Shown: positions 8,354 through 16,895, numbered from the stretch's first letter. The stretch: 44,059 nt of DNA from Ornatilinea sp. (GCA_018433975.1 JAHDQE010000077.1:1-44059), one strand, 5' to 3'. Notes: generated from the sequence alone by a model not told the origin. Program-made: numbers and translations.

Positions 8354-9471
8354 TAGAAGGCCTCCCTCTCTCCAAATTGCTTCAAGTTGTAGATCATAAT
8401 TGGGATGACCGCAACCAAGAGCAAAATAGCTATTGCGGAACCATAGCCAAAGTTCCGGTTAGAGAAAAACTGCCGATAGAATTGCGTTGCAATTACTTCG
8501 GTTCCGTATTGGCCTCCCGTCATTACAATCACGATATCAAATATCTTCAATGCGAAAATCACAATCGTGGTTGTAACGGTGATAATCGTGCCCTGGATGA
8601 AGGGGATAATGATTTTGAAAAAGATATCAAATTCATTGGCGCCATCCACACGGGCTGCTTCTATAATTTCATCCGGAACGCCTTTAATCGCTGAAGAAAA
8701 AATTACCATTGCGTAGCCGGTTTGCAGCCAGATCATAATGAAGATCAGAAAGAAATTGTTCCAGGGCTGCAACAATGTTGTCCAGGCTTGAGGTTTACCT
8801 CCAAAACCTGTAACAATCGCATTCAGCAAGCCGATTTGCACCTGGTTTTCTGGCCGATAATAGTAAATAAATCTCCAAATAACACCAGCGCCGACAAAAG
8901 AAATGGCCATCGGAAGGAATATCAGAGATTTTGCGTAGTTTTCAAAGCTGCTGCGGTCTGCCAGAACAGCGATCAATAACCCAAAGCCAACGCTTCCTGC
9001 GGTTCCAACCACAATCCAGAGCAGGTTGTTCCGGTACGATTCAAACATTCCGCGATCTGTAAAAATGGCAACATAGTTATTGAGTCCAACAAATTGAGAG
9101 GAGTTATTGTTGAAAAAACTCAAATATAATGTGCGGAGTGTAGGTAAGAACAAAAACCAAGCCAAAATAGCGACTGCCGGACCAACAAATATAAAAGGAA
9201 CCAAGCGTTTTTTCCACAGGTCAGGTAATTTTTCAACCAGCCAGTTTGCTACTATGTATAGTAGACCCGCTCCTCCCACACCCCAAACAATTGCCACCAT
9301 AGTAATGACAATTTTGGGGGCTTTGCTGTCGCGAAGGAAGATAAACCCTTGCCAGAGCACCACAAAAGTAACTACGGGGACGAACAGAGATACTAAAATA
9401 CTTCCGAGGCTGGAGACAACCCACTCAAATGGGGATTGTCTTTTTCCTTTGAGATCAGGTTCAATTTGCAT
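8353..9471 (-). CDS. Alpha-glucoside ABC transporter permease, AglF/MalF type
   Basis: A 372-residue permease with about eight membrane helices. Two extra N-terminal helices (~15-45 and ~50-75) precede the conserved six-helix core that starts LVPFIFVGPAVAILAWFLFLP. The EAA loop is EAARVDGANEFDIFFKIIIP near residues 270-290. It pairs with the AglG-like permease, with which it overlaps by one base, and with the binding lipoprotein 184 bases upstream. An AAGGAG ribosome site precedes the ATG. It should import an alpha-glucoside such as sucrose, maltose or trehalose. The family is sure; the exact sugar is inferred. Confidence 0.87.
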   Translation of the reverse strand: MQIEPDLKGKRQSPFEWVVSSLGSILVSLFVPVVTFVVLWQGFIFLRDSKAPKIVITMVAIVWGVGGAGLLYIVANWLVEKLPDLWKKRLVPFIFVGPAVAILAWFLFLPTLRTLYLSFFNNNSSQFVGLNNYVAIFTDRGMFESYRNNLLWIVVGTAGSVGFGLLIAVLADRSSFENYAKSLIFLPMAISFVGAGVIWRFIYYYRPENQVQIGLLNAIVTGFGGKPQAWTTLLQPWNNFFLIFIMIWLQTGYAMVIFSSAIKGVPDEIIEAARVDGANEFDIFFKIIIPFIQGTIITVTTTIVIFALKIFDIVIVMTGGQYGTEVIATQFYRQFFSNRNFGYGSAIAILLLVAVIPIMIYNLKQFGEREAF

Positions 9472-9555
9472 GACAGGTTCTCCTTAATAATTATTTGCTG
9501 TTTTATTTTTCTACTTTTGAAACAGCAAAACCTAAATGTCAACAACCTGATTGCA

Positions 9556-9592
9556 GGGGAGCAGGATAGCTAATCATGCTGTCCTGCTCCCT
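9556..9592 (-). other. Strong intergenic stem-loop between binding-protein and permease genes
   Basis: About 14-15 paired bases (9556-9570 with 9578-9592, one T-G mismatch and one G-T wobble) around a 7-base loop. It has no T-run on the minus strand, so it is not a normal terminator. Its place just after the lipoprotein gene recalls stabilising elements between malE and malF. A separate perfect 12-bp palindrome, CATTGCGCAATG, sits nearer the lipoprotein gene at 9611-9622. Confidence 0.65.
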
Positions 9593-9655
9593 GAAAAGTG
9601 ATATCTAACTCATTGCGCAATGCAATGGATTTAGTAGAGCAATGTAACTGCGGGC

Positions 9656-11008
9656 TTATTTAGGCCAGGCAGCGTCAATTTCTTTCATGGCGGTGTCAAG
9701 ATCAACTGTGCCGCTCACGTAGTCCGTCATTCCTTTCCAGAAGGAGCCGGCGCCGACTTCACCCGGCATCAAATCGGAACCATCGAAGCGAACACTGTCT
9801 GCGTTCAAGATGATTTCTGCTACACCGCGGTCAACATCATTGGAGTACCAATCCAGGCTGGAGTCATAGTGAGGTGAGATAGCGCCACCAGATTTCACCC
9901 AGGTTTCTACAGAAGCACCTTTGGTGAAGTATTCCATAACAGCGCGAACTTCAGGCCGATCATTGAACATCGCCATCATATCGCCAGCAACCAATACCGG
10001 TTTTCCATACTGCTCGTCAATAGGAGGCAGGTAGAAGAAATCATAATCTACACCGGCTTCGAGACCCGCGGGGAAGAAACTGGTAATAAAGTTACCCTGT
10101 TTGTGGAGCCAGCACTTTGGCGGATCGTCAAACATTGGAAGAGGAGAATCGCCAAAGTAAGTGGACACAATCCCGGCACGTCCGCCGTAGACATAATCTT
10201 CGTTCAGCCAAATGTCTGACATGACTTCAGCGGCATGTTTTACTTCGGGTGATTCGAAGGGGAGTTCCCCTGTAACCCATTTATCATAGTTGTCCAGAGA
10301 AGTTGTGCGCAGCATGATTTCTTCCATCCAGTCGGTTGCGGGCCAACCGGTCGCTGTGCCGCTTTCGATGCCAATACACCAAGCGGTATCGCCGTCGTCT
10401 GCAATCTGCTGGGTAAGCTGTAACATTTCGTCCCAGGTTTGTGGGATGGTATAGCCGGCTTCATCAAAAGCCTTTTTGGGATACCAGACCAGGCTTTTGC
10501 CGTTTACGCGCTGCCAAACGCCAGCCATAATCTCGCCATCCGGGCCTTCCATCATGGCCATGTCCAACCAGCTCTGGTTGTAATTCTCCTTGAGTTTTTC
10601 AACATCCAAGAAGGTGCTTACGTCAACAACTTTTCCATCCCGAACGAAATTGGCCAGCAGACCGGGTTGTGGAAAGTCTGCAATGTCGGGGGCATCGCCG
10701 CCATCTACACGGATGGAGATGGTGGTTTCAAATTCTTTAGAACCTTCGTATTGGATATCAATGCCGGTTGCTTCTTCAAATGAAGCGATCGCTGCATCGA
10801 ATTTCACAGCATCCTCGTCGGTGAAGGGGCCGGTCATGGAGACGACTGTGTCCTTATAATCACCTGCATAGGCAGCATCCAGGTAAGAAGAGGGTGTGGT
10901 CATTTCTTCGGTCGGGGCTGCTGGTGCAGCGGGCTGACAGGCGGACAGGATTAAGCCCAATACGATCAACATTGTAGGCAGAATCCAATATGCTTTCTTA
11001 TTAAACAT
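9656..11008 (-). CDS. Alpha-glucoside-binding lipoprotein of ABC transporter, AglE-like
   Basis: A 450-residue extracellular solute-binding protein of family 1. The signal peptide (residues 1-23) ends in the lipobox LSAC with C24 as the lipidation site, followed by a Pro/Ala/Glu linker. The mature part contains IDIQYEGSKEF, RVDGGDAPDIADFPQPGLL and a Trp-rich core typical of AglE-like and other sugar binders. It delivers the sugar to the AglF/AglG-like permeases encoded just downstream. AAGGAG lies before the ATG at 11006-11008. It follows the LacI-type gene by ~160 bases, a gap that probably holds its own promoter, though no clear -10/-35 pair stands out. The spacer to the permease genes carries a strong stem-loop that may favour high lipoprotein output. 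Sugar specificity is inferred. Confidence 0.88.
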   Translation of the reverse strand: MFNKKAYWILPTMLIVLGLILSACQPAAPAAPTEEMTTPSSYLDAAYAGDYKDTVVSMTGPFTDEDAVKFDAAIASFEEATGIDIQYEGSKEFETTISIRVDGGDAPDIADFPQPGLLANFVRDGKVVDVSTFLDVEKLKENYNQSWLDMAMMEGPDGEIMAGVWQRVNGKSLVWYPKKAFDEAGYTIPQTWDEMLQLTQQIADDGDTAWCIGIESGTATGWPATDWMEEIMLRTTSLDNYDKWVTGELPFESPEVKHAAEVMSDIWLNEDYVYGGRAGIVSTYFGDSPLPMFDDPPKCWLHKQGNFITSFFPAGLEAGVDYDFFYLPPIDEQYGKPVLVAGDMMAMFNDRPEVRAVMEYFTKGASVETWVKSGGAISPHYDSSLDWYSNDVDRGVAEIILNADSVRFDGSDLMPGEVGAGSFWKGMTDYVSGTVDLDTAMKEIDAAWPK

Positions 11009-11167
11009 CTTCTCAACTCCTTAATTAGTTTAAGAATTAGTCGATCTACAGTTTTTCAAAATGATATTATTTTTGAGTGTTGGAATATTCACCTCCTTGC
11101 TGTACAGCCGTACTATTTTTTCAGTGGATTACTGAAATTTTGTAAATAGCAACCGGGAAACTGTTTC

Positions 11168-12181
11168 TTAGAGGGGGGCAGTTGTTTCTCGGACAATCAG
11201 TTCGGTTGGTTGAATCTCGTGAACAGGCGGCTGGCCTGGATCTTCCAGGTGCTGGAGCAATATTTCAACGCCGCGTTCTCCTGATTCGAAAAGCATCTGG
11301 CGGATGGTGGTTAGTTTAAGGTATTCAGCCATTTCAATATCATCATAGCCAATTATCGACAGATCTTCCGGAACTTTGATGTTCAGTTCTTTTGCTGCTT
11401 CGAGGACTCCCATTGCCTGTGTGTCGCTTGCTGCCACAATTGCAGTCGGACGATCGCTTTGTGCAAGTATTTTCTGCGCTAATCTCTGGGCAGCGTATCT
11501 TCCATGTCTGTCTTCGGCGTAGTACTTTGGGACAAAGGGGAGATCGGATTCTTCTAATGCCTGTTTGTATCCCTGAAACCGGTTCCGGCTGGATGTAAAG
11601 TTAAATGGATTGTCAATATAGTCACCGATGAACCCAATTTTTTTGTGCCCAAGTGAAATTAAATATTTTGTCGCTTTATATCCGCCTTCTATGTCGTTGA
11701 CAGAGATACTGCTCAATTCGATTAGTTGGGGATGGTGGGCATCGACAAAGACGATTGGAATGTTTGCGTTGTGGAAGAATTCGAGGTCTTCGTCTCGGGG
11801 CGGCAAAGAAAGAATTAATACGCCATCCACACGTTCTTTACGCGGAATTTCTCTAAAAAGAATATTACGTTGTTCCGGGGTCTCGACGTTATGTATTACT
11901 AAGTCGTATTGTGTTTGCGCTAAAGTGCTAACGACACCGTTTAATCGTTCTACATACGAGGGTCTTGTAAAAAATGGCAATAATACAGCGATCGATAGTG
12001 TTTTACCAATAGAAAGCCTCCTCGCAATTAGATTTGGCGAGTAATCCAATTCTCTCGCAACTTCTTCCACCCTTAATTTCGTTTCTACACTCACCAACGA
12101 ACTCCCATTCAAAGCTCGAGAAACCGTTCCTGGTGAAACCCCTGCAATGCGAGCTACATCCCGTATTGTTACCGAAGACAT
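11168..12181 (-). CDS. LacI-family transcriptional regulator of the alpha-glucoside locus
   Basis: The 337-residue protein has a LacI helix-turn-helix (residues ~4-24, TIRDVARIAGVSPGTVSRALNG), a hinge helix (~48-57, SPNLIARRLS) and a periplasmic-binding-protein-like effector domain to the end. The start is the ATG at 12179-12181, because AAGGTGG lies six bases upstream and overlaps an alternative GTG nine bases earlier. It lies between trehalose synthase and the transporter genes and is probably their local regulator. Palindromes with the central CG typical of LacI-family operators lie just upstream of it (12206-12219 and 12254-12269), which suggests autoregulation. The effector, perhaps sucrose, maltose, trehalose or a derivative, is not known from sequence. 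Confidence 0.88.
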   Translation of the reverse strand: MSSVTIRDVARIAGVSPGTVSRALNGSSLVSVETKLRVEEVARELDYSPNLIARRLSIGKTLSIAVLLPFFTRPSYVERLNGVVSTLAQTQYDLVIHNVETPEQRNILFREIPRKERVDGVLILSLPPRDEDLEFFHNANIPIVFVDAHHPQLIELSSISVNDIEGGYKATKYLISLGHKKIGFIGDYIDNPFNFTSSRNRFQGYKQALEESDLPFVPKYYAEDRHGRYAAQRLAQKILAQSDRPTAIVAASDTQAMGVLEAAKELNIKVPEDLSIIGYDDIEMAEYLKLTTIRQMLFESGERGVEILLQHLEDPGQPPVHEIQPTELIVRETTAPL

Positions 12182-12205
12182 TAGAACCACCTTAATTAAC
12201 AGTAG

Positions 12206-12219
12206 TGCAACCGGTTTAA
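12206..12219. promoter_or_regulatory. Possible LacI-type operator, proximal
   Basis: TGCAACCGGTTTAA contains the perfect core AACCGGTT (12209-12216) with a central CG, 25 bases before the regulator's start codon. Binding here would block transcription into the regulator gene. The outer positions are not symmetric, so this is the weaker of two sites. Confidence 0.45.
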
Positions 12220-12231
12220 TTCTAATGTTTT

Positions 12232-12277
12232 GTTAACGTAATGTCAAGCGGTTATTAAACCGATTTAATACGTTAAC
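12232..12277. promoter_or_regulatory. Nested inverted repeats with probable LacI-type operator
   Basis: ATTAAACCGATTTAAT (12254-12269) is symmetric at 7 of 8 pairs around CG, as in many LacI-family operators. It is enclosed by a perfect 9-base inverted repeat, GTTAACGTA (12232-12240) and TACGTTAAC (12269-12277), and overlaps a smaller repeat, CGGTT-ATTA-AACCG (12249-12262). The right arm overlaps the stop codon of the trehalose synthase gene. The nested repeats could also fold as RNA after that gene, but no T-run follows on the minus strand. Confidence 0.55.
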
Positions 12278-13904
12278 CAACTTTAATCCAGAGAAACTGA
12301 TATGTATATAGTGTAATCTCGTTAAATTTGCCAGTCAACAGGGTGTCTAAAGCAGTGCCGGTGAGCTGCTCCACGGCATTTTGAGGAATGGCCCAGTCTG
12401 CCGGAATATTGAAAGTTTTCTTTTCCGCGGTTAGATTATTGATGATGTACCAGGTCTCTGTTTTAAATCGACGCGTATAGGCTGCTATGCCAGAATCCGG
12501 AAGAGGAAGCCAGTTCAAATCTCCCAACCCCAGGCCAGGGTTGTTTTTTCTGATCCGGATCATGCTGCGGATTTGGTGCCAAATTGAGCCGGCTTGATTT
12601 ATTTGGGCTTCAACATTAATTTCGCTTAAAGGGAATTTGGGATTATCAATGACCGGCGCGTAAAGCTTTTCCGGGTTTGCCTCCGAGAATCCGGCATTCT
12701 TTGAGTTGCTCCATTGCATTGGGGTGCGTACACCGTTGCGGTCAGGAAGCCAGATGTTATCTCCCATACTGATTTCATCGCCATAGTAAACGATAGGAGA
12801 ACCCGGAAGCGTGAACAACAAGGAATTAGCGAGCATGATTTTGCGGGGATCCTTATCCAGGAGAGGGGCCAACCGGCGGCGGATTCCAAGGTTAAGGCGC
12901 ATGCGTGGATCCGGAGCGTATTCCTGCCACATCCATTGACGTTCTTCTTCCGTTACCATTTCCAGGGTAAGTTCATCGTGGTTGCGAAGGAATGTGCACC
13001 ATTGACAATCCGGGGGAATTTCCGGGGTTCTATCCAAAATTTCCTTGACGGGGGCGATATTGCCGCTGCGCAAAGCCATATAAATCCGCGGCATAACCGG
13101 AAAATGGAACCCCATGTGGAATTCGTCTCCATCGCCAAAGTAGGGCCGGACATCTTCGGGCCATTGGTTGGCTTCGCACAGCAAAACTCTATCCGGGTAG
13201 TTTTGGTCGAGATAGGTCCTGAGTTCTTTTAAGAAAGTATGTGTTTCCGGTAAATTTTCGCAATTTGTCCCTTCCCGCTCGAAGAGATATGGTACTGCAT
13301 CTGCTCTGAAGCCGTCTACACCGAGATCGAGCCAATACCGGATGATTTTGAAGATCTCGGCTTTTAACTCGGGAGAATCGTAATTCAGATCCGGTTGGGA
13401 AGAATAGAAGCGGTGCCAATAATATTGACCTGCTGCGGGGTCCCAGGTCCAGTTTGAGGTCTCGGTATCCAGAAAGATGATGCGGGCTTCCTTGTATTTT
13501 TGGTCCGTATCGCTCCAGACATAGTAATTACGGTAAGGAGAGTTGGGGTCTGTACGAGCGGATTGAAACCAGGGATGCTGATCGGAGGTATGGTTGAGCA
13601 CCAGGTCGGTTATGACGCGCAGGTTCCGGCGATGCGCTTCATCAACTAATGCCTTGAAATCTTCGAGAGTGCCGTAGTCCGGATGAATGCCGTAATAATC
13701 TGCAATGTCGTACCCATCATCTTTTAACGGTGATGGGTAAATGGGAAGCAGCCAGATACAGTCTATCCCCAGTTTTTCCAGGTAATCCAGTTTCTGAATT
13801 ACGCCACGAATATCTCCAATGCCGTCTCCGTTACTATCATAAAAGGCACGGACATTCAGCTCGTAAAAAACAGCATTTTTGTACCAGGGGAAAGTCTTGT
13901 TCAT
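12273..13904 (-). CDS. treS: Trehalose synthase (maltose alpha-D-glucosyltransferase)
   Basis: The 543-residue GH13 enzyme interconverts maltose and trehalose (EC 5.4.99.16). It starts WYKNAVFYELNVRAFYDSNG (residues 7-26), as TreS proteins do. Catalytic residues are visible: nucleophile D202 in GFRADAVPYLFEREGTNCEN, acid/base E244 in LLCEANQWPEDV, and D310 in LRNHDELTLEM. EANQWP and FEREGTNCEN are more typical of TreS than of oligo-1,6-glucosidase. The length fits a stand-alone TreS without a maltokinase domain. TGGAGG precedes the start. It is the first gene of the minus-strand carbohydrate locus, and a near-palindrome lies about 65 bases upstream. It links imported alpha-glucosides to trehalose, a compatible solute, or to maltose for catabolism. 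An alpha-glucosidase side activity is possible. Confidence 0.9.
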   Translation of the reverse strand: MNKTFPWYKNAVFYELNVRAFYDSNGDGIGDIRGVIQKLDYLEKLGIDCIWLLPIYPSPLKDDGYDIADYYGIHPDYGTLEDFKALVDEAHRRNLRVITDLVLNHTSDQHPWFQSARTDPNSPYRNYYVWSDTDQKYKEARIIFLDTETSNWTWDPAAGQYYWHRFYSSQPDLNYDSPELKAEIFKIIRYWLDLGVDGFRADAVPYLFEREGTNCENLPETHTFLKELRTYLDQNYPDRVLLCEANQWPEDVRPYFGDGDEFHMGFHFPVMPRIYMALRSGNIAPVKEILDRTPEIPPDCQWCTFLRNHDELTLEMVTEEERQWMWQEYAPDPRMRLNLGIRRRLAPLLDKDPRKIMLANSLLFTLPGSPIVYYGDEISMGDNIWLPDRNGVRTPMQWSNSKNAGFSEANPEKLYAPVIDNPKFPLSEINVEAQINQAGSIWHQIRSMIRIRKNNPGLGLGDLNWLPLPDSGIAAYTRRFKTETWYIINNLTAEKKTFNIPADWAIPQNAVEQLTGTALDTLLTGKFNEITLYTYQFLWIKVG

Positions 13905-13966
13905 TGCGTACCTCCATTTTTATAAGATTGTTTCGCCGCTCTGTTTGCATTACCCGAAAGCCTGGT

Positions 13967-13984
13967 AACCGGAATATTTCGGTT
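13967..13984. promoter_or_regulatory. Near-perfect palindrome upstream of trehalose synthase
   Basis: AACCGGAATATTTCGGTT is symmetric at 8 of 9 base pairs and sits 63 bases before the treS start, where an operator for the locus would be expected. Its AACCG/CGGTT half-sites resemble those near the regulator gene but with different spacing, so the same protein need not bind both. Confidence 0.45.
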
Positions 13985-14058
13985 TCAGGATAAACTGTGA
14001 AATGAAATTGCATCAAGGGTTTTCAACACAGTTTTACCTGAAATGTTTAAATGATTTT

Positions 14059-15177
14059 TTAAAGATCCAGACGGTAAGTGCGGTGGCGTTTGTACCAGTG
14101 GGTACCGAGTGTTTCCATATCGGACTTGCTCATGAAATTCTTTTCATCTACCTGAACAATTTCTGCTTTGTCAAAGCCATATTCGCGGACAGTTTTTTCC
14201 AGTTCGGTGTATAACAACGCATTGCCGCCAAGTCCCTGGAATTTTGGCAATAATCCCAGGCCGTTGATATCGACAGTGCGGGTTTGCTTTTGTTCTCTCA
14301 AAAGATGATACCAACCCAAAGGCCACATTTTCCCCCGGGCTTTCTGTACCCCTCTGTTGATATTCGGATAGGGGAGAATGAACCCGGCTACTTCCTCGTC
14401 TTTCATGATCAGCTTGGGAAGCCGGGGGTCCGTAACCTGGATCAATGTCCTTGCCAAAAGTTCAAACTCGGCATCAGTGGTAGGGTAATAGCCCGGATTG
14501 TTTACAAAGGCTTCATGATGTACTTTGTTCAGAACCGGAATCCATTGTTCCATTTCTGAATGATTTTTAAAGGTTTTAATCCAAAAACGACCCCGGTTTT
14601 TTACTTTTTCTGCAACCTGGTACAGTTTTTCTGGTAAATGGTGAGAAGAATCCATATAACCCGTAAGGTGATCTGTCTCTTTCACGAAGCCATAAGATTC
14701 TAAATGCTGTTGGTAATATGGGTAATTATAGAGATTCCCCATGGCAGGCAGATCATCAAAGCCTTCAATCAGCAGACCAACGCCATTTGAGCGAAGCATG
14801 CCCTTTGGTCCCAGAATATGTTGTACGTCAAACTGTTTTGCCCAGTTTACTGCTGTGTTGAACAATGCCTGAGATACTTGGGGATCGTCGATTGTTTCAA
14901 AATAATAGAAGAAGCCGATGGGGCATTTGTGGAAATTACTGTAATTGCGATTGTGGATGGCTGCTATCCGTCCGACGGTCTGGCCTTCACTCTCTGCAAT
15001 AAAAAAATCAGCTTCGGAGTGTTGGTAAAATGGGTGATTTTTTCTGTCCAAAGCGAGGGTTAGTTCTGAGTCCATCGGGGGAACCCATTGGTTACAAGAT
15101 TTATATAATTTGAAAGGAAATTTTTTAAATCTATTGATGTCAGACTGAAGGCCGGTATCGATTTTTCTAATTTTCAT
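14059..15177 (-). CDS. GNAT-like acetyltransferase-related protein (YghO-like)
   Basis: A 372-residue protein resembling the YghO-type family, whose members carry one or two N-acetyltransferase-like folds. The C-terminal part has a GNAT acetyl-CoA loop in LLPKFQGLGGNALLY, followed by helix and strand elements ending HWYKRHRTYRLDL. The N-terminal part has FIAESEGQTVGRIAAIHN, a typical GNAT beta-hairpin. The start at 15175-15177 is chosen because AAGGA lies ~8 bases upstream and the conserved sequence begins there; an earlier in-frame ATG has no ribosome site. The substrate is unknown and no pathway partner is adjacent. An imperfect 19-base inverted repeat (15236-15254) lies upstream. Confidence 0.7.
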   Translation of the reverse strand: MKIRKIDTGLQSDINRFKKFPFKLYKSCNQWVPPMDSELTLALDRKNHPFYQHSEADFFIAESEGQTVGRIAAIHNRNYSNFHKCPIGFFYYFETIDDPQVSQALFNTAVNWAKQFDVQHILGPKGMLRSNGVGLLIEGFDDLPAMGNLYNYPYYQQHLESYGFVKETDHLTGYMDSSHHLPEKLYQVAEKVKNRGRFWIKTFKNHSEMEQWIPVLNKVHHEAFVNNPGYYPTTDAEFELLARTLIQVTDPRLPKLIMKDEEVAGFILPYPNINRGVQKARGKMWPLGWYHLLREQKQTRTVDINGLGLLPKFQGLGGNALLYTELEKTVREYGFDKAEIVQVDEKNFMSKSDMETLGTHWYKRHRTYRLDL

Positions 15178-15235
15178 TAATTGATTCCTTGGTAAAAGTG
15201 ATGGTGTCTGATATTGTTTTCTGGAAGTAATCCAC

Positions 15236-15254
15236 ATCTGTTCTCAGAGCAGAT
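15236..15254. promoter_or_regulatory. Imperfect palindrome upstream of the GNAT-like gene
   Basis: Two 9-base arms, ATCTGTTCT and AGAGCAGAT, flank a central C; 8 of 9 pairs are Watson-Crick and one is T-G. It lies ~59 bases before the start codon and could be an operator. It is short enough that chance is a real alternative. Confidence 0.3.
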
Positions 15255-15400
15255 ATGGATTTTATGGGAATTGTCTCTTTGCCCTTTATAAAATTAAAGT
15301 CGTTGTTATTTCTCCAATCGCTTAATTTTTTATGTGATGGAATGTTGTTTTTGGATCAGAGTTATGGAAATGATTAAATGGGATAAAGCGACTCAAAAGC

Positions 15401-15427
15401 CGCATAAAAATTTACAAACGTAAATTT
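15401..15427 (-). terminator. Probable weak terminator after pyruvate kinase
   Basis: On the minus strand AAATTTAC and GTAAATTT form an 8-bp AT-rich stem (15408-15415 with 15420-15427) around a 4-base loop. With the end of the stem the strand reads TTTTT before ATGCGG. It lies 17 bases after the pyk stop. Confidence 0.45.
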
Positions 15428-15443
15428 GTTCAGATACGAACCA

Positions 15444-16895
15444 CTAAACAGGGGCCCCTAAAGTATGCAGCAGCATCATGTTCGGCGGCCGCATGGCACC
15501 TATGGGATGACCTGAAAGCAAGATGAACTGTTCACCAGGGGCCAGTAAATTATTTGAGAGCATAATAGCTTCTACATAAGACACCATGTTCTCTACGTTG
15601 TCTGCATAAGGCACGAGGAACGGAGTAACCCCCCAAAACAACCCGAGTTTTTGAAAAGTATTTTTCTCGGAAGTAAATGCCATAATGGGGACATTGGGCC
15701 GGGCTTTGGACATCATTAACGCGGTTGTACCCGATTGAGTAAAAACAGCTATACAGGATACGTTTCGATCTTTTGCTAATTCACGGGCAGCCCGAGTGAT
15801 CGAAACGGCGTCGTCTTGAGTAGGTTTATCCGGCAAAAAGTGATAAGAACCCCATTTTTCGTAATTTTTCTCCGCTTCGATAATGATGGAACTCATCATT
15901 TGGACACTTTCGAGAGGATAAGAGCCTACGGCGGTTTCGCCAGAAAGCATTACCGCATCAGAGCCATCAAAAATTGCGTTTGCCACATCGGATGCCTCTG
16001 CCCGAGTAGGCCGCGGGTTGTGAATCATCGATTCCAGCATTTGGGTGGCTGTGATAACAATTTTGTGGTGCGCATTCGCCTGCTGGATGATTCTTTTCTG
16101 CATGATAGGAACGCTGGATGGAGAGGTCTCAACCGCTAAATCGCCCCGAGCAACCATTACGCCATCGGCGGCGGCCAGAATTTCCTCGAGATTATCAATT
16201 GCTTCAGGACGTTCCATTTTTGCGATAATCGGTACATTTAAATCCGATCTGAGTTTCTTCATTTCACTACGGACTTTTTGAATATCCTGTGCGTTTTGGA
16301 CGAAAGAAATGGCGATGGCATCCACGCCCATTTCCAACCCAAAAGTTAAATCTTTGTAGTCTTTCTCTGTAAAAGAAGGAATTTTTAAATCAATTCTCGG
16401 AAGGTTTACACCTTTATGGGATTTTAGCGTCCCTCCGAGAACGACCCGGCCCATTATGTAGTCTTCTTTGATGTCCGTTACGGAAATTTCTAAATAACCA
16501 TCGTCCAGCAGAATTCGTTTGCCTTTTTTGACGCTTTGGATCAAATTTGGAACTTCAAGAGGGATCGTTGGAATATGTGCAAGTTGGGGGTCAGATAGTT
16601 TGATGTGCGGATCGCATAGTACAACCTGTTCTCCCACGTTTAAAGTCATTCCCGCTTCAGGAAGATTGCCAACCCGCAGCTTGGGGCCTTGCAAATCCTG
16701 TAAAATGGTGACCGGTTTTTTGAACCGGTTGGATAATTTACGGAGGATGTGAATTTGATTTGCGTGCTCTTCATGTGTTCCGTGCGAGAAATTAAGGCGG
16801 GCTACATCCATACCCGCTTCAATCAGGTGAGCAATTGTATTTTCATCGTCACTGGATGGGCCAAGTGTGGCTACAATTTTTGTTCTTTTATTCAT
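15444..16895 (-). CDS. pyk: Pyruvate kinase
   Basis: This 483-residue enzyme makes pyruvate and ATP from phosphoenolpyruvate and ADP, the last step of glycolysis. It opens with RTKIVATLGPSSDDENTIAHL (residues 3-23). The active-site region IIAKMERPEAIDNLEEILA and MVARGDLAVE, the MLESMIHNPRPTRAEASDVANAI segment, and a full C-terminal domain ending FILLSGHPIGAMRPPNMMLLHTLG are all present. Length is normal for the short bacterial form without an extra phosphotransferase-like domain. An extended -10 (TGATATACT) lies ~50 bases upstream on the minus strand, so the gene probably has its own promoter downstream of the SDR gene. Confidence 0.96.
   Translation of the reverse strand: MNKRTKIVATLGPSSDDENTIAHLIEAGMDVARLNFSHGTHEEHANQIHILRKLSNRFKKPVTILQDLQGPKLRVGNLPEAGMTLNVGEQVVLCDPHIKLSDPQLAHIPTIPLEVPNLIQSVKKGKRILLDDGYLEISVTDIKEDYIMGRVVLGGTLKSHKGVNLPRIDLKIPSFTEKDYKDLTFGLEMGVDAIAISFVQNAQDIQKVRSEMKKLRSDLNVPIIAKMERPEAIDNLEEILAAADGVMVARGDLAVETSPSSVPIMQKRIIQQANAHHKIVITATQMLESMIHNPRPTRAEASDVANAIFDGSDAVMLSGETAVGSYPLESVQMMSSIIIEAEKNYEKWGSYHFLPDKPTQDDAVSITRAARELAKDRNVSCIAVFTQSGTTALMMSKARPNVPIMAFTSEKNTFQKLGLFWGVTPFLVPYADNVENMVSYVEAIMLSNNLLAPGEQFILLSGHPIGAMRPPNMMLLHTLGAPV

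Noticed and set aside
7259..11008. Complete ABC importer
   Set aside because: No ATP-binding protein gene is present in the locus; the transporter needs a shared ATPase encoded elsewhere.
12714..13232. Plus-strand open frame of 172 codons inside treS
   Set aside because: Antisense shadow of a clear GH13 gene; no family or start signals.
13918..13923. TATAAA as the -10 box of treS
   Set aside because: It lies only 13 bases before the ATG and next to the ribosome site, so a transcript starting from it would lack that site.
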